Assembly (NCBI RefSeq): GCF_000826065.2 | Contig: NZ_LN623541.1 | Location: 262,926-326,925, forward strand | DNA: 64,000 nucleotides | Source of the DNA: Tessaracoccus massiliensis | GTDB lineage: Bacteria; Actinomycetota; Actinomycetes; Propionibacteriales; Propionibacteriaceae | Reading direction: 5' to 3' | Part shown: positions 47,096 to 55,972 of the stretch, one piece after another | How positions within the stretch are numbered: the stretch's first letter is position 1 | Layout of the letters: every line of letters starts with the position of its first letter | Made by a program: the position numbers and the translations under genes | The notes under the pieces: generated by a model | The model's input: only the letters and a program-made list of their open reading frames with translations | Databases searched by the model: none | Told to the model about the DNA's origin: nothing

Positions 47096-48183
47096 CCGGC
47101 CCGAGGAACAACTGCGCGAGATCGTGGCCCTCTCCAACGAGTTCGGCGCCGACCCCGCGTTCACGCGCGCCGGCGGCGGCAACTCGTCGGCCAAGGCGGA
47201 CGGCGTGCTGTGGATCAAGCCCAGCGGCGTGTCGATGGCCACCCTGTCCGCCGAGGACCTGGTGCCGCTCGACGTCCAGGTCCTCAAGGACGCCCTCGAC
47301 GCCCCCGATCCGGATCCCAGCCACGGCGACCCGGTCAACTTCCTCGCTAGGCAGGCCAGACGCGACGATGGCCCCCGCCGACCGTCCGTCGAGATCCTGT
47401 TCCACGCCCTCATCGACGACACCTACGTCCTGCACACCCACCCCCTGCTGATCAACGCCGTGACCTGCAACGCCGACGGGGTGGCACTGACCGAGGAACT
47501 CTTCGGCGACGACGTGCTGTGGGTGCCCTACGTGGACCCGGGCCTGCCGCTGGCCAGGGAGATCGCCGCCTGCCGCAGCGCCTACACCGAGCGCACCGGC
47601 AACCCGGCCCCCGAAGATCACCTTCCTGATGAACCACGGCTTGATCGTCTCCGGCGATGATCCAGCCCAAATCCGAGTGGACAGCTACCGTGTGATGCGT
47701 ACCATCCGGAGGGCGGTAGACGTGGCACAGGGTGGTCTCCCCGCGTTCGCCGAGGCATTCCGCGAGGCTGTGGGAGCCAAGCACGCCGCCTATGACGATA
47801 GCGTGGTCGCCACCGAGTTCCCTGCAACGGAGGCCGGTGCGCGCTTCCTCGTAGACGGCCCACTCATCCCTGACCAAATCGTCTATGCGGGCTCCTTCCC
47901 CGCTGTGGTTCCCGAGGGTGCCGATGTGGCGGAGGCCGTTGAGGCCCACCGAGAGCGCCGAGGCAGCGACCCGATCATCGCGGTAGTCCCCGGCATCGGC
48001 GTCGTGGCCGTCGGCGCGGATCAGAAACAGGCGACCACCGCGCTCGAGGTCTACGTTGACGCCCTCACCGTGGGTCAGGCCGCCAACGTCCTCGGCCGCG
48101 TCCGAGCCCTCGACGAGCGCGAGCGCCGTTTCATCGAGACCTGGGAGGCCGAGGCCTACCGCAAGAAAGTCGCGGCCGGGTAG
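47096..48183 (+). pseudogene. Class II aldolase (rhamnulose/fuculose-phosphate type), frameshifted
   Basis: Complete family-typical length if repaired. The N-terminal AGGGNSSAKADG, HTHPLLINAV (zinc ligands) in frame one, then one extra base at about 47612-47616 (GGCCCCCGAAGATC), then FLMNHGLIVSGDD and the rest up to the stop in a second frame. The original start codon was lost in the fusion with the kinase remnant. Together with the kinase this would have been a rhamnose-type catabolic pair. Confirm on reads before calling dead. Confidence 0.8.
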
Positions 48184-48186
48184 CAC

Positions 48187-48921
48187 TCATTCGGCGGCCA
48201 GCGCCTCCGTCGGCGGGGCGCTGGCCGCCGACAGGCCGGGCAGCAGCGACGCCAGCACCGCGGCCACCAGACACACCCCGATCAGGCCTGCGGTGTAGAG
48301 CACGTCGATGGAGAAGTGCAGCTGCATGTTCTCCCCCGGCATCATCAACAGCGCCGACGACACCCCGAGCCAGCCGAAGAACATGCCGGCCGCCACCCCG
48401 ACGACCACCAGCGCGATCGCCTCGATCAGCAGCATCCACCGCAGCCCCGAGCGCGGCATACCGAGCGCCCGGAGCAGGGCGGACTCGCGTTGCCGCTCGA
48501 TCACCGACAGGCCCAGCGTGTTACTCACGCCCACCAGGGCGATGACCACCGCCACACCCAGCCGCCCGGTGAGCACTATGAGCATCACGTCGAGCACCTG
48601 GTTGAGCACCAGGATGGCGCCCGCGTCTGATGCACTGAAATCCGCCGTGGGCACCGACTCCAGGACCTGCACCACCTGGTCGATGCTCGTGACATCCCCG
48701 CGATCCTCCAGCGTGATCTCCAGCGCCGGCGCGTCACCCTCGGTGGTGGGTCGTACGTCGTCGACGCTGTCGATCGCCTCCAGCCGCTCCACCAGATCTG
48801 CGTGCACCCCCTGCTCGTGAAAGGAGACCGTGAAATCCACCGGGTAGGAGGCGAAGATGGACTCCGTGCCGGAGGTGCGGGCGGTGGCCAGCGCCACCTG
48901 CAGCGCCTCGAGCGGCTTCAC
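48187..48921 (-). pseudogene. FtsX-like ABC permease, N-terminally truncated
   Basis: 245 residues that correspond to the last half of a large FtsX-type permease: an extracytoplasmic stretch, then three helices with VIERQRESALLRALGM, the family hallmark, and the C-terminal helix. There is no real start: the frame stays open upstream (IAASRVKPLEALQ, a segment that in full-length homologs ends the first permease half) until about 48935, where the DNA becomes the dmsB remnant. A deletion fused the two opposite-strand genes. Converges on the aldolase with a 3-nt gap. Confidence 0.75.
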
Positions 48922-48940
48922 CCGCGAGGCGGCGATCGAC

Positions 48941-49237
48941 GGCCCCTACACCGCGCCGCAGTTCAACCCCGACACGGGCGTGATGACGAAGTGCGACCTC
49001 TGCCGCGACCGCCTGGCCGTCGGCGAGAAGCCCGCCTGCGTGGCTTCATGCCCGTCGCGCGCGCTGGACTTCGGCGAGATCGAGGATCTGCGTGCCCGGT
49101 ACGGCGCCGAGGCCGGTATCGAGCCGCTGCCCGATCCCCGCATCACGCAGCCCAACCTGGTGATCACACCCCACCCGGACGCCCAGACCTCCGGGCAGGG
49201 CACGGGCCGTATCGAATCCATGACGAAGGTGGTCTGA
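48941..49237 (+). pseudogene. DMSO reductase iron-sulfur subunit (DmsB-like), 5'-truncated
   Basis: About 98 codons of the C-terminal part of a DmsB-type electron-transfer subunit: PYTAPQFNPDTGVMTKCDLC with further cluster cysteines in CVASCPSRALDFG, then a tail of unknown fold. The first two to three cluster-binding segments (about 90-100 residues) are missing. Its stop codon is 1 nt before the dmsC start, so the original operon order is kept. The catalytic subunit gene is not in the window. Confidence 0.82.
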
Positions 49238-49238
49238 G

Positions 49239-50063
49239 ATGTTGCATGAACTGCCCCTGGTGATCTTCACGATCTGCGCGCAGATGTCCGTGGGATCCTT
49301 CGTCACTCTGGGCATCATCCAGTTGCTCGGCAGCCGGCTGCCTCCCGCCACCATGGGGAAGGTCACCCGCCCGGCGCTGTACGCCATCGGTCCCCTGCTC
49401 GTCCTCGGGCTCGCCGCGTCGACGTTGCACCTCGGCTCTCCCCTGCGCGCCCCCAACGCCATCCTGCACTGGCAGGAGAGTTGGCTGAGCCGGGAGATCC
49501 TCCTGGGGATGGCCTTCCCCGGCCTGTTCCTCGTCTACGCCATCTCGCAGGTGTACTCGCTTCGGACGGTGCCAGCCTGGTCCGCCCCGTACACCGCGGT
49601 GCGCTTCTTCACCACGGCGTTCCTCCTGGGTGGCCTGGCCGTCGGAGCAGCCCTGGTGGTCGCCGCCTTCTACCGCGCCCGCAAGGGGGAGCATGACCAT
49701 GACGCCATGCCGCTGCTGACCAACTCGGTGCGCGGCATCGCGTTGGGCTCCCTGGTCCTGATGGGCATCAAGGCCATCGGCCTGCCCTTCTACACCAGCT
49801 ACCTGGCCCGCCACCCCGAGCCGGCCGTTCAGGAATCCATCCGGATCCTGAGCGAGCAGTACGGCGGCTGGTCCCTGGCCCAGGCCATCCTCGTCTTCCT
49901 CTGCGTGGCGCTGCTCGGCTACCTCCTGTTCCGCCTCTCCGGTGGCGCCGCGGGCCGCAGGCTGCTGCCCAGGATCGCCCTCATCTCATTCTTCCTGGTC
50001 CTGACCGGTGAGGTCATCGGCCGCATGCTGTTCTATGCCAGCATGGTCCGCATCGGAATCTAG
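49239..50063 (+). CDS. DMSO reductase membrane anchor subunit (DmsC-like)
   Basis: 274 residues, eight predicted helices, starting MLHELPLVIFTICAQMSVGS. Anchors DmsAB and oxidises menaquinol in the family. The frame is intact, but its partner subunits are truncated or absent here, so it is likely orphaned. Followed 10 nt later by a DUF6457 gene often linked to molybdoenzymes. Confidence 0.88.
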   Translation: MLHELPLVIFTICAQMSVGSFVTLGIIQLLGSRLPPATMGKVTRPALYAIGPLLVLGLAASTLHLGSPLRAPNAILHWQESWLSREILLGMAFPGLFLVYAISQVYSLRTVPAWSAPYTAVRFFTTAFLLGGLAVGAALVVAAFYRARKGEHDHDAMPLLTNSVRGIALGSLVLMGIKAIGLPFYTSYLARHPEPAVQESIRILSEQYGGWSLAQAILVFLCVALLGYLLFRLSGGAAGRRLLPRIALISFFLVLTGEVIGRMLFYASMVRIGI

Positions 50064-50073
50064 GGAGGCTCAC

Positions 50074-50328
50074 ATGGCACGACCCACCGATGATCGCGAA
50101 CTGTGGCTCCGCTGGCTGACCGACGCCGCCGCTGAGGTAGGCGTCAACGTCGAGGACATCCCCATCGACGAGTTACTCGACCTGGCGTCCGCCGTCGCCT
50201 ACGACCTGGCGCGGCCGATGGCACCTGTGACGGCCTTCGTCGCCGGGCTGGCCGCGGGAAAGTGCGCCAACGGGGCCGATTCAGCCAAGGCCCTGACCGG
50301 GTTGGCGAAGACGTGGAAGGACACCTGA
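50074..50328 (+). CDS. DUF6457 protein, 84 aa
   Basis: Small helical protein, GGGAGG 7 nt before the ATG. It begins MARPTDDRELWLRWLTDAA and contains LASAVAYDLARPMAPVTAF, the pattern of DUF6457, seen next to molybdopterin and molybdoenzyme genes. It follows dmsC directly, supporting a link with the lost DMSO reductase. A TTA codon (50173-50175) is present, rare here. Confidence 0.8.
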   Translation: MARPTDDRELWLRWLTDAAAEVGVNVEDIPIDELLDLASAVAYDLARPMAPVTAFVAGLAAGKCANGADSAKALTGLAKTWKDT

Positions 50329-50382
50329 TGATCCACGTTAGAAAGTTTCACAACTGCTACCGTTAACAACCGACGACGTGCA

Positions 50383-50396
50383 TTGAGCGTTATCAG
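50383..50396. promoter_or_regulatory. Possible FNR/CRP-like operator
   Basis: TTGAGCGTTATCAG resembles the FNR consensus TTGAT-N4-ATCAA with one mismatch in each half. It sits 74 nt before the hypothetical gene in the DMSO reductase locus. Weak evidence; the context of anaerobic respiration adds some weight. Confidence 0.25.
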
Positions 50397-50469
50397 CAAC
50401 CTGGTGCGCTTCGACAACCGTTTCCCGGAATGCCCGCTATGGTTCGTGGCCATAGGCAAGGAGTTTCGG

Positions 50470-50898
50470 ATGTCAGACGTACACCACGCAGCCGTCCTGC
50501 AGTGGCTCGCCACCGCAGGCCTGTGCGACGTGACCCTCAGCTGCCAAGAGTCGCCGCTTGACGGCGCCATCGTGCTCGACCGCTGCTTGAAGGACGTTCC
50601 CCTCGCGTGGCTGGTGGAGCTGGCTGAGCACTCGACGCTACACATCGCCGTCGACCACTGCGAGCACGCCGCTGAGACCCGCCACCGGTTCCACAACCTC
50701 GCCAGCATCACCGAGCGCATACTGCTCGACGGTGACGCGACGCAGGGCACCCAGGTGCGCTACAGCGCACCACCCCCGCGCGAGGCCGGCGTCGCCCCGC
50801 TCGGCGGCTCGATGGCCGGGCCGCGCGGCACACACGCGGAGCGGCTCGCCGTCGCGTTGGCGGCGCTCAGGCCACGGGAGAGGACGCCCACGGTCTGA
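50470..50898 (+). CDS. Hypothetical protein, 142 aa
   Basis: Starts with ATG at 50470, AAGGAG 6 nt upstream. Soluble, His/Cys-rich in parts (HIAVDHCEHAAETRHRFHN), with a Pro/Gly-rich tail. It follows the DMSO reductase remnants and may have belonged to that locus, but I do not recognise the family. A C-terminal portion could be missing. A possible regulator site lies at 50383-50396. Confidence 0.6.
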   Translation: MSDVHHAAVLQWLATAGLCDVTLSCQESPLDGAIVLDRCLKDVPLAWLVELAEHSTLHIAVDHCEHAAETRHRFHNLASITERILLDGDATQGTQVRYSAPPPREAGVAPLGGSMAGPRGTHAERLAVALAALRPRERTPTV

Positions 50899-50918
50899 CC
50901 CCTGAATTCAGGCGAGGA

Positions 50919-51896
50919 TCAGGCCTGGCCGCCGAACAGCGAGGTGACCGACCCGTCGAGGAAGACGGCGTCGATGGCCTTGGCGATCAGCGGGGCGATG
51001 GACAGCACCGTGAGGTTCTGCACCGGCTCCGGCGTGCGGATGGGCAGCGTGTTCGTCACGATGATCTCATCCATGCCGGAGGCGTTGAGGCGCTGCGCGG
51101 CAGGGCCGGAGAAGACCGCATGCGTGGCCGCCGCGATGACCCGCTTCGCGCCGCGCTCACGCAGGGCGTGCGCCGCCTGGGCGATGGTGCCGGCGGTGTC
51201 GATCATGTCGTCGATCAGTAGGCAGGTTTTGCCCTCCACTTCGCCGACCACCTCGTGCACCTCTATCTGGTTGGCGGTGTTGGGGTCGCGGCGTTTGTGG
51301 ATGATGGCCAGCGGGCAGCCGAGGTAATCAGTCCAGAGGTCCGCCAGCCGCACGCGGCCGGCATCGGGCGAGACGATCGTCATCTCGGAGGGGTCGTACT
51401 TCTCCTTGACGTACTCGCTGAGCACCGGCAGGCCCCACAGGTGGTCCACCGGGCCGTCGAAGAAGCCCTGGATCTGCGCGGCGTGCAGGTCGACCGACAT
51501 GATCCGATCGGCACCGGCGGCCTTGTACAGGTCCGCCACGAGGCGGGCGGAGATGGGTTCGCGGCCGAGGTGCTTCTTGTCCTGGCGCGCGTAGGGGTAG
51601 AAGGGCGCCACGACGGTGATCCGCTTGGCGGAGGCGCGCTTGAGCGCGTCGACCATGATCAGCTGCTCCATGATCCACTCGTTGACCGGGGCGGTGTGGG
51701 ACTGGATGACGAAGGCGTCGCAGCCACGCACGGACTCCTCGAATCGCACGTAGATCTCGGAGTTGGCGTAGGTCAGCGCACGGGTGGGCACCAGCGGCAC
51801 ATCCATCAGGCTCGCCACCTCCTGCGCGAGCTCCGGATAGGCGCGCCCGCTGAAAAGCATCAGGTGCTTGTTGTTGTTGGCGATCTGTTGGGACAT
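50919..51896 (-). CDS. prs: Ribose-phosphate pyrophosphokinase
   Basis: Makes PRPP from ribose 5-phosphate and ATP. 325 residues from ATG at 51896. PRPP-binding loop LLIDDMIDTAGTIAQAA, flexible loop segment FYPYARQDKKHLGREPIS and the PRPP motif VDLHAAQIQGFFD are intact. Five nucleotides after the glmU stop, so they form one operon, as usual in actinobacteria. Confidence 0.97.
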   Translation of the reverse strand: MSQQIANNNKHLMLFSGRAYPELAQEVASLMDVPLVPTRALTYANSEIYVRFEESVRGCDAFVIQSHTAPVNEWIMEQLIMVDALKRASAKRITVVAPFYPYARQDKKHLGREPISARLVADLYKAAGADRIMSVDLHAAQIQGFFDGPVDHLWGLPVLSEYVKEKYDPSEMTIVSPDAGRVRLADLWTDYLGCPLAIIHKRRDPNTANQIEVHEVVGEVEGKTCLLIDDMIDTAGTIAQAAHALRERGAKRVIAAATHAVFSGPAAQRLNASGMDEIIVTNTLPIRTPEPVQNLTVLSIAPLIAKAIDAVFLDGSVTSLFGGQA

Positions 51897-51901
51897 GCGG
51901 C

Positions 51902-53380
51902 TCAGGCCTTCTTCTCTCGGGACTCGATCACTGCCGGGTGGACGGTGCCGTCGCTTTCGGCCGCTGCAGCGGCCTGCTTGGAATCCGGACGGCCACGGGC
52001 CATCCAGCCCTCCACGTTGCGCTGCCTCCCCCGGGCCACGCCCAACGCGCCCGCAGGCACATCGTCCGTGATCGTAGACCCAGCGGCGACGAGTGCGCCA
52101 GCGCCGATGTCAACCGGCGCCACCAGAACGGAGTTGGAACCGACGAAGGCTGCCTTGCCGACGTGGGTCTTGGACTTGTGCACGCCGTCGTAGTTGGCGA
52201 AGATCGTGCCGGCGCCGATGTTGGCGCCCTCGTCGACGATCGCGTCGCCCACGTAGGACAGGTGCGGCACCTTGGTGTCGGCGCCGATCTGGGCGTTCTT
52301 CGTCTCCACGAAACTGCCGATCTTCCCGTCGCGTCCGAGGATGGTGCCGGGCCGCAGGTACGCGAAGGGGCCGACGACGGCACCCTCGCCGATGACCGCG
52401 AACGAGCCATGGGTGCGCACCACCTCTGCGCCGGGGCCCACCTCCACGTCCATCAGGGTGGTGCTGGGGCCGATCACGGCACCCTCGCCGATGGTGGTGG
52501 CGCCCTGGAGGATGACGCCGGGGTGGAGCAGCACGTCGGGGGCCAGATCCACGTCGACGTCGATGAACGTGGAGCCGGGATCGATCATGGTGACGCCCTT
52601 GATCATCCACGAGTCGCGGATGCGGCGCTGCATCTCCTGGTTGACGCGGGCCAGCTGGATGCGGTCATTGACGCCCTCGGTCTGCCACACGTCGTCAACG
52701 AGGTGGGCGCCCACGCGCTGCGAGCGCTCGTGGCAGAACCTGACCACGTCGGTGAGGTACATCTCGCCCTGGTCGTTGTCGGTGGTCAGCGTGGCCAGGC
52801 CCTCGCGGAGGGTGCCGGCGTCGAAGACGTAGATGCCGGAGTTGATCTCGTCGATCTGGCGCTGCTCGTCGGTGGCGTCCCGGTCTTCGACGATGCCGGT
52901 GACCGCATCCTTCTCGCGGAGGATACGGCCGTATCCCGTGGGATCCGCGACGCGGGAGGTCATGACCGTGACGCAGTTGTGGCGGCCCCGGTGCACGGCG
53001 ACCAGTTGCCGCAGCGTGTCGCCGGCGAGCATGGGCACGTCGGCGTAGGTGACCACCACGTCGCCTTCGAGATCCGCCAACTCCTCCAGCGCGCAGGCGA
53101 CGGCGTGGCCGGTGCCCAACTGCTCGTCCTGGACTGCGGTGGTGACCTGCTCCGAGAGGCGCTCGAGGTGCGCGACGACCTGCTCGCGCTGGTGCCCGAC
53201 CACCACGACGAGGCGTTCCGGATCGAGAGCCGCGGCCGCGGAGACGGCGTAGCTGAGCATGGGCTTGCCCGCCACCTCGTGGAGCAGCTTGGAGGTCTTG
53301 GACTTCATGCGCGTCCCGCCGCCTGCGGCGAGGACGACCACCGCCGCGACCTGCGCGAGATCATTGTCAGTGTCGGACAC
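51902..53380 (-). CDS. glmU: Bifunctional UDP-N-acetylglucosamine pyrophosphorylase/glucosamine-1-P acetyltransferase
   Basis: Makes UDP-GlcNAc for peptidoglycan. 492 residues from a GTG at 53380 with GGGAAG upstream. N-terminal uridylyltransferase domain with LAAGGGTRMKS, left-handed beta-helix acetyltransferase domain with hexapeptide repeats (about 265-460) and the catalytic region GDAIVDEGANIGAGTIFANY. Complete. A basic/acidic tail is longer than the E. coli protein, common in actinobacteria. Confidence 0.97.
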   Translation of the reverse strand: MSDTDNDLAQVAAVVVLAAGGGTRMKSKTSKLLHEVAGKPMLSYAVSAAAALDPERLVVVVGHQREQVVAHLERLSEQVTTAVQDEQLGTGHAVACALEELADLEGDVVVTYADVPMLAGDTLRQLVAVHRGRHNCVTVMTSRVADPTGYGRILREKDAVTGIVEDRDATDEQRQIDEINSGIYVFDAGTLREGLATLTTDNDQGEMYLTDVVRFCHERSQRVGAHLVDDVWQTEGVNDRIQLARVNQEMQRRIRDSWMIKGVTMIDPGSTFIDVDVDLAPDVLLHPGVILQGATTIGEGAVIGPSTTLMDVEVGPGAEVVRTHGSFAVIGEGAVVGPFAYLRPGTILGRDGKIGSFVETKNAQIGADTKVPHLSYVGDAIVDEGANIGAGTIFANYDGVHKSKTHVGKAAFVGSNSVLVAPVDIGAGALVAAGSTITDDVPAGALGVARGRQRNVEGWMARGRPDSKQAAAAAESDGTVHPAVIESREKKA

Positions 53381-53490
53381 GAGATCTTCCCTTCGACGAC
53401 GCCGGGGTGGGCTCACAGACACGAAACTACCAGCACCCACGGCGGCAGCGGGGCCGATCCGCCGCTGACCGCCGAAGCCGCGTTTCGCCC

Positions 53491-53496
53491 TACGAT
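53491..53496 (+). promoter_or_regulatory. -10-like hexamer of the large DUF2207 gene
   Basis: TACGAT, 6 nt before ATG 53503; the same hexamer and context recur before the second copy. Confidence 0.6.
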
Positions 53497-53502
53497 GGGC
53501 GG

Positions 53503-55941
53503 ATGCGTCGCGCCCCCGGATCCCTGGCAGCAGCCGTCCTTGTCAGCCTGCTCATTCTGCTCGGCTCGGCTGCCCCGGCCCGGGCCGATGAGGAGTCGAT
53601 CAGACACCTCGACGTCACGTTCGCCATCCAGGCCGACGGCACCGTCGACGTGCGCTACGAGCTGGACTGGCACTTCGCGGAGAAGGGCCAGCGAGGTATC
53701 AACTTCGGCATCGCCACCCGTGAGCCGTGGGAACCGGACCCGTCGCAGGACGTCGTCTACACCGTCGACGACATCAAGGTGAGCAGCCCCTCCGGAGCGC
53801 CCGCGCAGTTCACCGCCACGGAGGAGGGGTCATCGTCGACCGGCTCGGTCAACCTGCGCATCGGAGACCCGGATGTGACCCTCGACACGCAGGACGCCAC
53901 CTACGTCATCGAATACACCCTGGGCGGCGCTCTGCGCACCTTCGACGAGGGACCGGAGTTCTACTGGGACGTGACCAGCCCCGACTACCCGCCGATCGAG
54001 CGGTTCACCGCGCGCGTGACCGCCCCGGACGGCATCGACCGGGCGCGCTGCCTGGTGGGGCAGGGCGAGTGCACGTCATCGGTCGACGGCGGCGAGGCCG
54101 CCTACTCCGCAACCCGCGTGGGCGGGGTGCTGACGGTGGTGGCCGGGTTCCCCGCCGGCTCCGTTGCGAACGCGGAGCCAGCGCTGGAACGGCGGAGGCT
54201 GTCAGCACCCGAACTGACCGGCTACAGCAGCGACATCACCGTGGCGGCCGACGGTTCGGCCGAGGTGGCGCAGAAGTTGAGCTACGAGGTGCCCGCGGAC
54301 GAGGACTCCGTGTACCTGCATTTCACGGCCACCAGCCGCGTGCCGTGGAGCGAGGACCGGGACCAGGCCTACGAGTTCCGCGACGTGGAGGTGCGCGACG
54401 AAGAGGGCAACCGCCTGCCCCATTCCATGAGCGCACCACACCCCGAGGACGAGAGCTTCCAGGTGCGGCGGTTCACCTTCGACGCCCCCGCCACGGACTC
54501 CTTCGAGCGGACGTTCACCGTGACCTACCGGTTGGAGGGTGCCGCCGTGGTCGACGACGGCGTGGCCAGGCTGCGCGTCCAGCCGGCGCCGCCGCCGCTG
54601 CACACGGTGGCGGACCCCATGCTGCGGATCCACCTCCCCACGAAGCCCACCGCCGTCGGCTGCCTGGGCTCGCAACTCAACCGCTACCGCGACACCTGCG
54701 AGTTCGGTCCCCACCTGGTGGACGACCAGACGATCACGGTCGCCGGTGAGTCGCTCAAGGACCTCGACGGTGACGGCACGGTCACCGACATCACCTTCCC
54801 GGCCTCTGCCCTTCCCGGAGCGGGCGAGACGCTGGTGGCCAGCCTCGACGGCCGCCAGAAGGCCCTCGGCCGGTGGGGGATCGCCGGCGGCGTCGCCACC
54901 GCCGCCGGGCTGGCGGCCGCCGGCATCGGCGTGGCCCGCACGGGCCGCCGACGCGACCAGCGCTACGGAGATGTGGCGCCCGGGCTGGTGGGGTCACCCA
55001 CCGCGATCCGCACGAACCGCCGCGCCGACAAGCCACCGGTGAGCTTCACTCCCCCGGACCTGCTGCCGCTCGAGGCGGGCGCCCTGCGGCACGGTGGCTA
55101 TCGCGACAGCCACCTGGCCGCGACGCTGGTGCACCTTGCGGTGCAGGGCGCGGTGAAGCTGGGCACCGACCCGCTGAAGGTGCTGCACACCTCCAGCTCG
55201 GTGTCAGTACACCCCTACGAGGCGGAGGTGCGCCGCTCCGCCACCAAGCGCGACATCGAATTGCCCGTCTCCAGCGCCCGGCGCATGCGCAGCGCGCTGC
55301 AGAAGCGGGCGAACCTGATCCAGGAGGACGAGAAGTGGTTCCTCCCCCGGCAGAGCCGCACAACCCAGTTGTGGGGCCTGGCCGCGCTCGTCGTGCTCCC
55401 GTGGGTGGTGTTCTTCGCCGGCGGCACCGCGCTGGAGGACGCGCTGGGACCATTCCACTTCCCGCTGTTCTTCGGCTCGATCGTGGGTGGGTTCGCGGGC
55501 GCCTTCTTCGGGTTGTTCGCGTTCCCCCGACGGGCCCGCACGGCAGATGCAACGGCACTCGTGGACCAGATCGAGGGCTTCGAGCAGTACCTGGCGACCG
55601 CCGAGGCGAACCAGCTCAACTTCGAGGCGGACCGCGACATCTTCCGCCGCTACCTGCCGTGGGCGGTGCTGTTCGACCTCACTGACCGGTGGACCGAGGT
55701 CTGCGGGGAGTTGGCTGCCCAGGGGAAGGTCGACTTGGACACCTCGTTCCTGGTGGGCTCCATGTCGCTGGGCGACCTGTCCAGCGGCCTGTCGACGTTC
55801 TCCTCGGAGGTCTCCCGAGCCGCCTCCCCGCCGTCATCGTCATCGTCGTCGAGCAGCGGCGGATCGGGCGGGTCGTCGGGCTTCTCCAGCTCGTCCTCGG
55901 GTGGCGGCGGTGGCGGCGGCACCAGCGCCAGCAGTTGGTGA
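53503..55941 (+). CDS. DUF2207 membrane protein, large paralog
   Basis: 812 residues, ATG 6 nt after TACGAT (53491-53496). Sec signal peptide (1-28), a first beta-sandwich domain (30-210; HLDVTFAIQADGTVDVRYEL), a second sandwich (about 235-440) absent from the shorter neighbour, one helix around 460, a cytoplasmic DUF2207 region, two more helices (about 627-675), and a Ser/Gly tail with up to seven Ser in a row. DUF2207 proteins have no known biochemical role. The second copy follows 31 nt downstream and shares its first sandwich, the later domain and the tail. Confidence 0.88.
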   Translation: MRRAPGSLAAAVLVSLLILLGSAAPARADEESIRHLDVTFAIQADGTVDVRYELDWHFAEKGQRGINFGIATREPWEPDPSQDVVYTVDDIKVSSPSGAPAQFTATEEGSSSTGSVNLRIGDPDVTLDTQDATYVIEYTLGGALRTFDEGPEFYWDVTSPDYPPIERFTARVTAPDGIDRARCLVGQGECTSSVDGGEAAYSATRVGGVLTVVAGFPAGSVANAEPALERRRLSAPELTGYSSDITVAADGSAEVAQKLSYEVPADEDSVYLHFTATSRVPWSEDRDQAYEFRDVEVRDEEGNRLPHSMSAPHPEDESFQVRRFTFDAPATDSFERTFTVTYRLEGAAVVDDGVARLRVQPAPPPLHTVADPMLRIHLPTKPTAVGCLGSQLNRYRDTCEFGPHLVDDQTITVAGESLKDLDGDGTVTDITFPASALPGAGETLVASLDGRQKALGRWGIAGGVATAAGLAAAGIGVARTGRRRDQRYGDVAPGLVGSPTAIRTNRRADKPPVSFTPPDLLPLEAGALRHGGYRDSHLAATLVHLAVQGAVKLGTDPLKVLHTSSSVSVHPYEAEVRRSATKRDIELPVSSARRMRSALQKRANLIQEDEKWFLPRQSRTTQLWGLAALVVLPWVVFFAGGTALEDALGPFHFPLFFGSIVGGFAGAFFGLFAFPRRARTADATALVDQIEGFEQYLATAEANQLNFEADRDIFRRYLPWAVLFDLTDRWTEVCGELAAQGKVDLDTSFLVGSMSLGDLSSGLSTFSSEVSRAASPPSSSSSSSSGGSGGSSGFSSSSSGGGGGGGTSASSW

Positions 55942-55960
55942 GCCTGAACGCACCTCGCCC

Positions 55961-55966
55961 TACGAT
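55961..55966 (+). promoter_or_regulatory. -10-like hexamer of the small DUF2207 gene
   Basis: TACGAT, 6 nt before ATG 55973, with identical preceding bases (CGCCC) to the first copy. Confidence 0.6.
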
Positions 55967-55972
55967 GGCACC

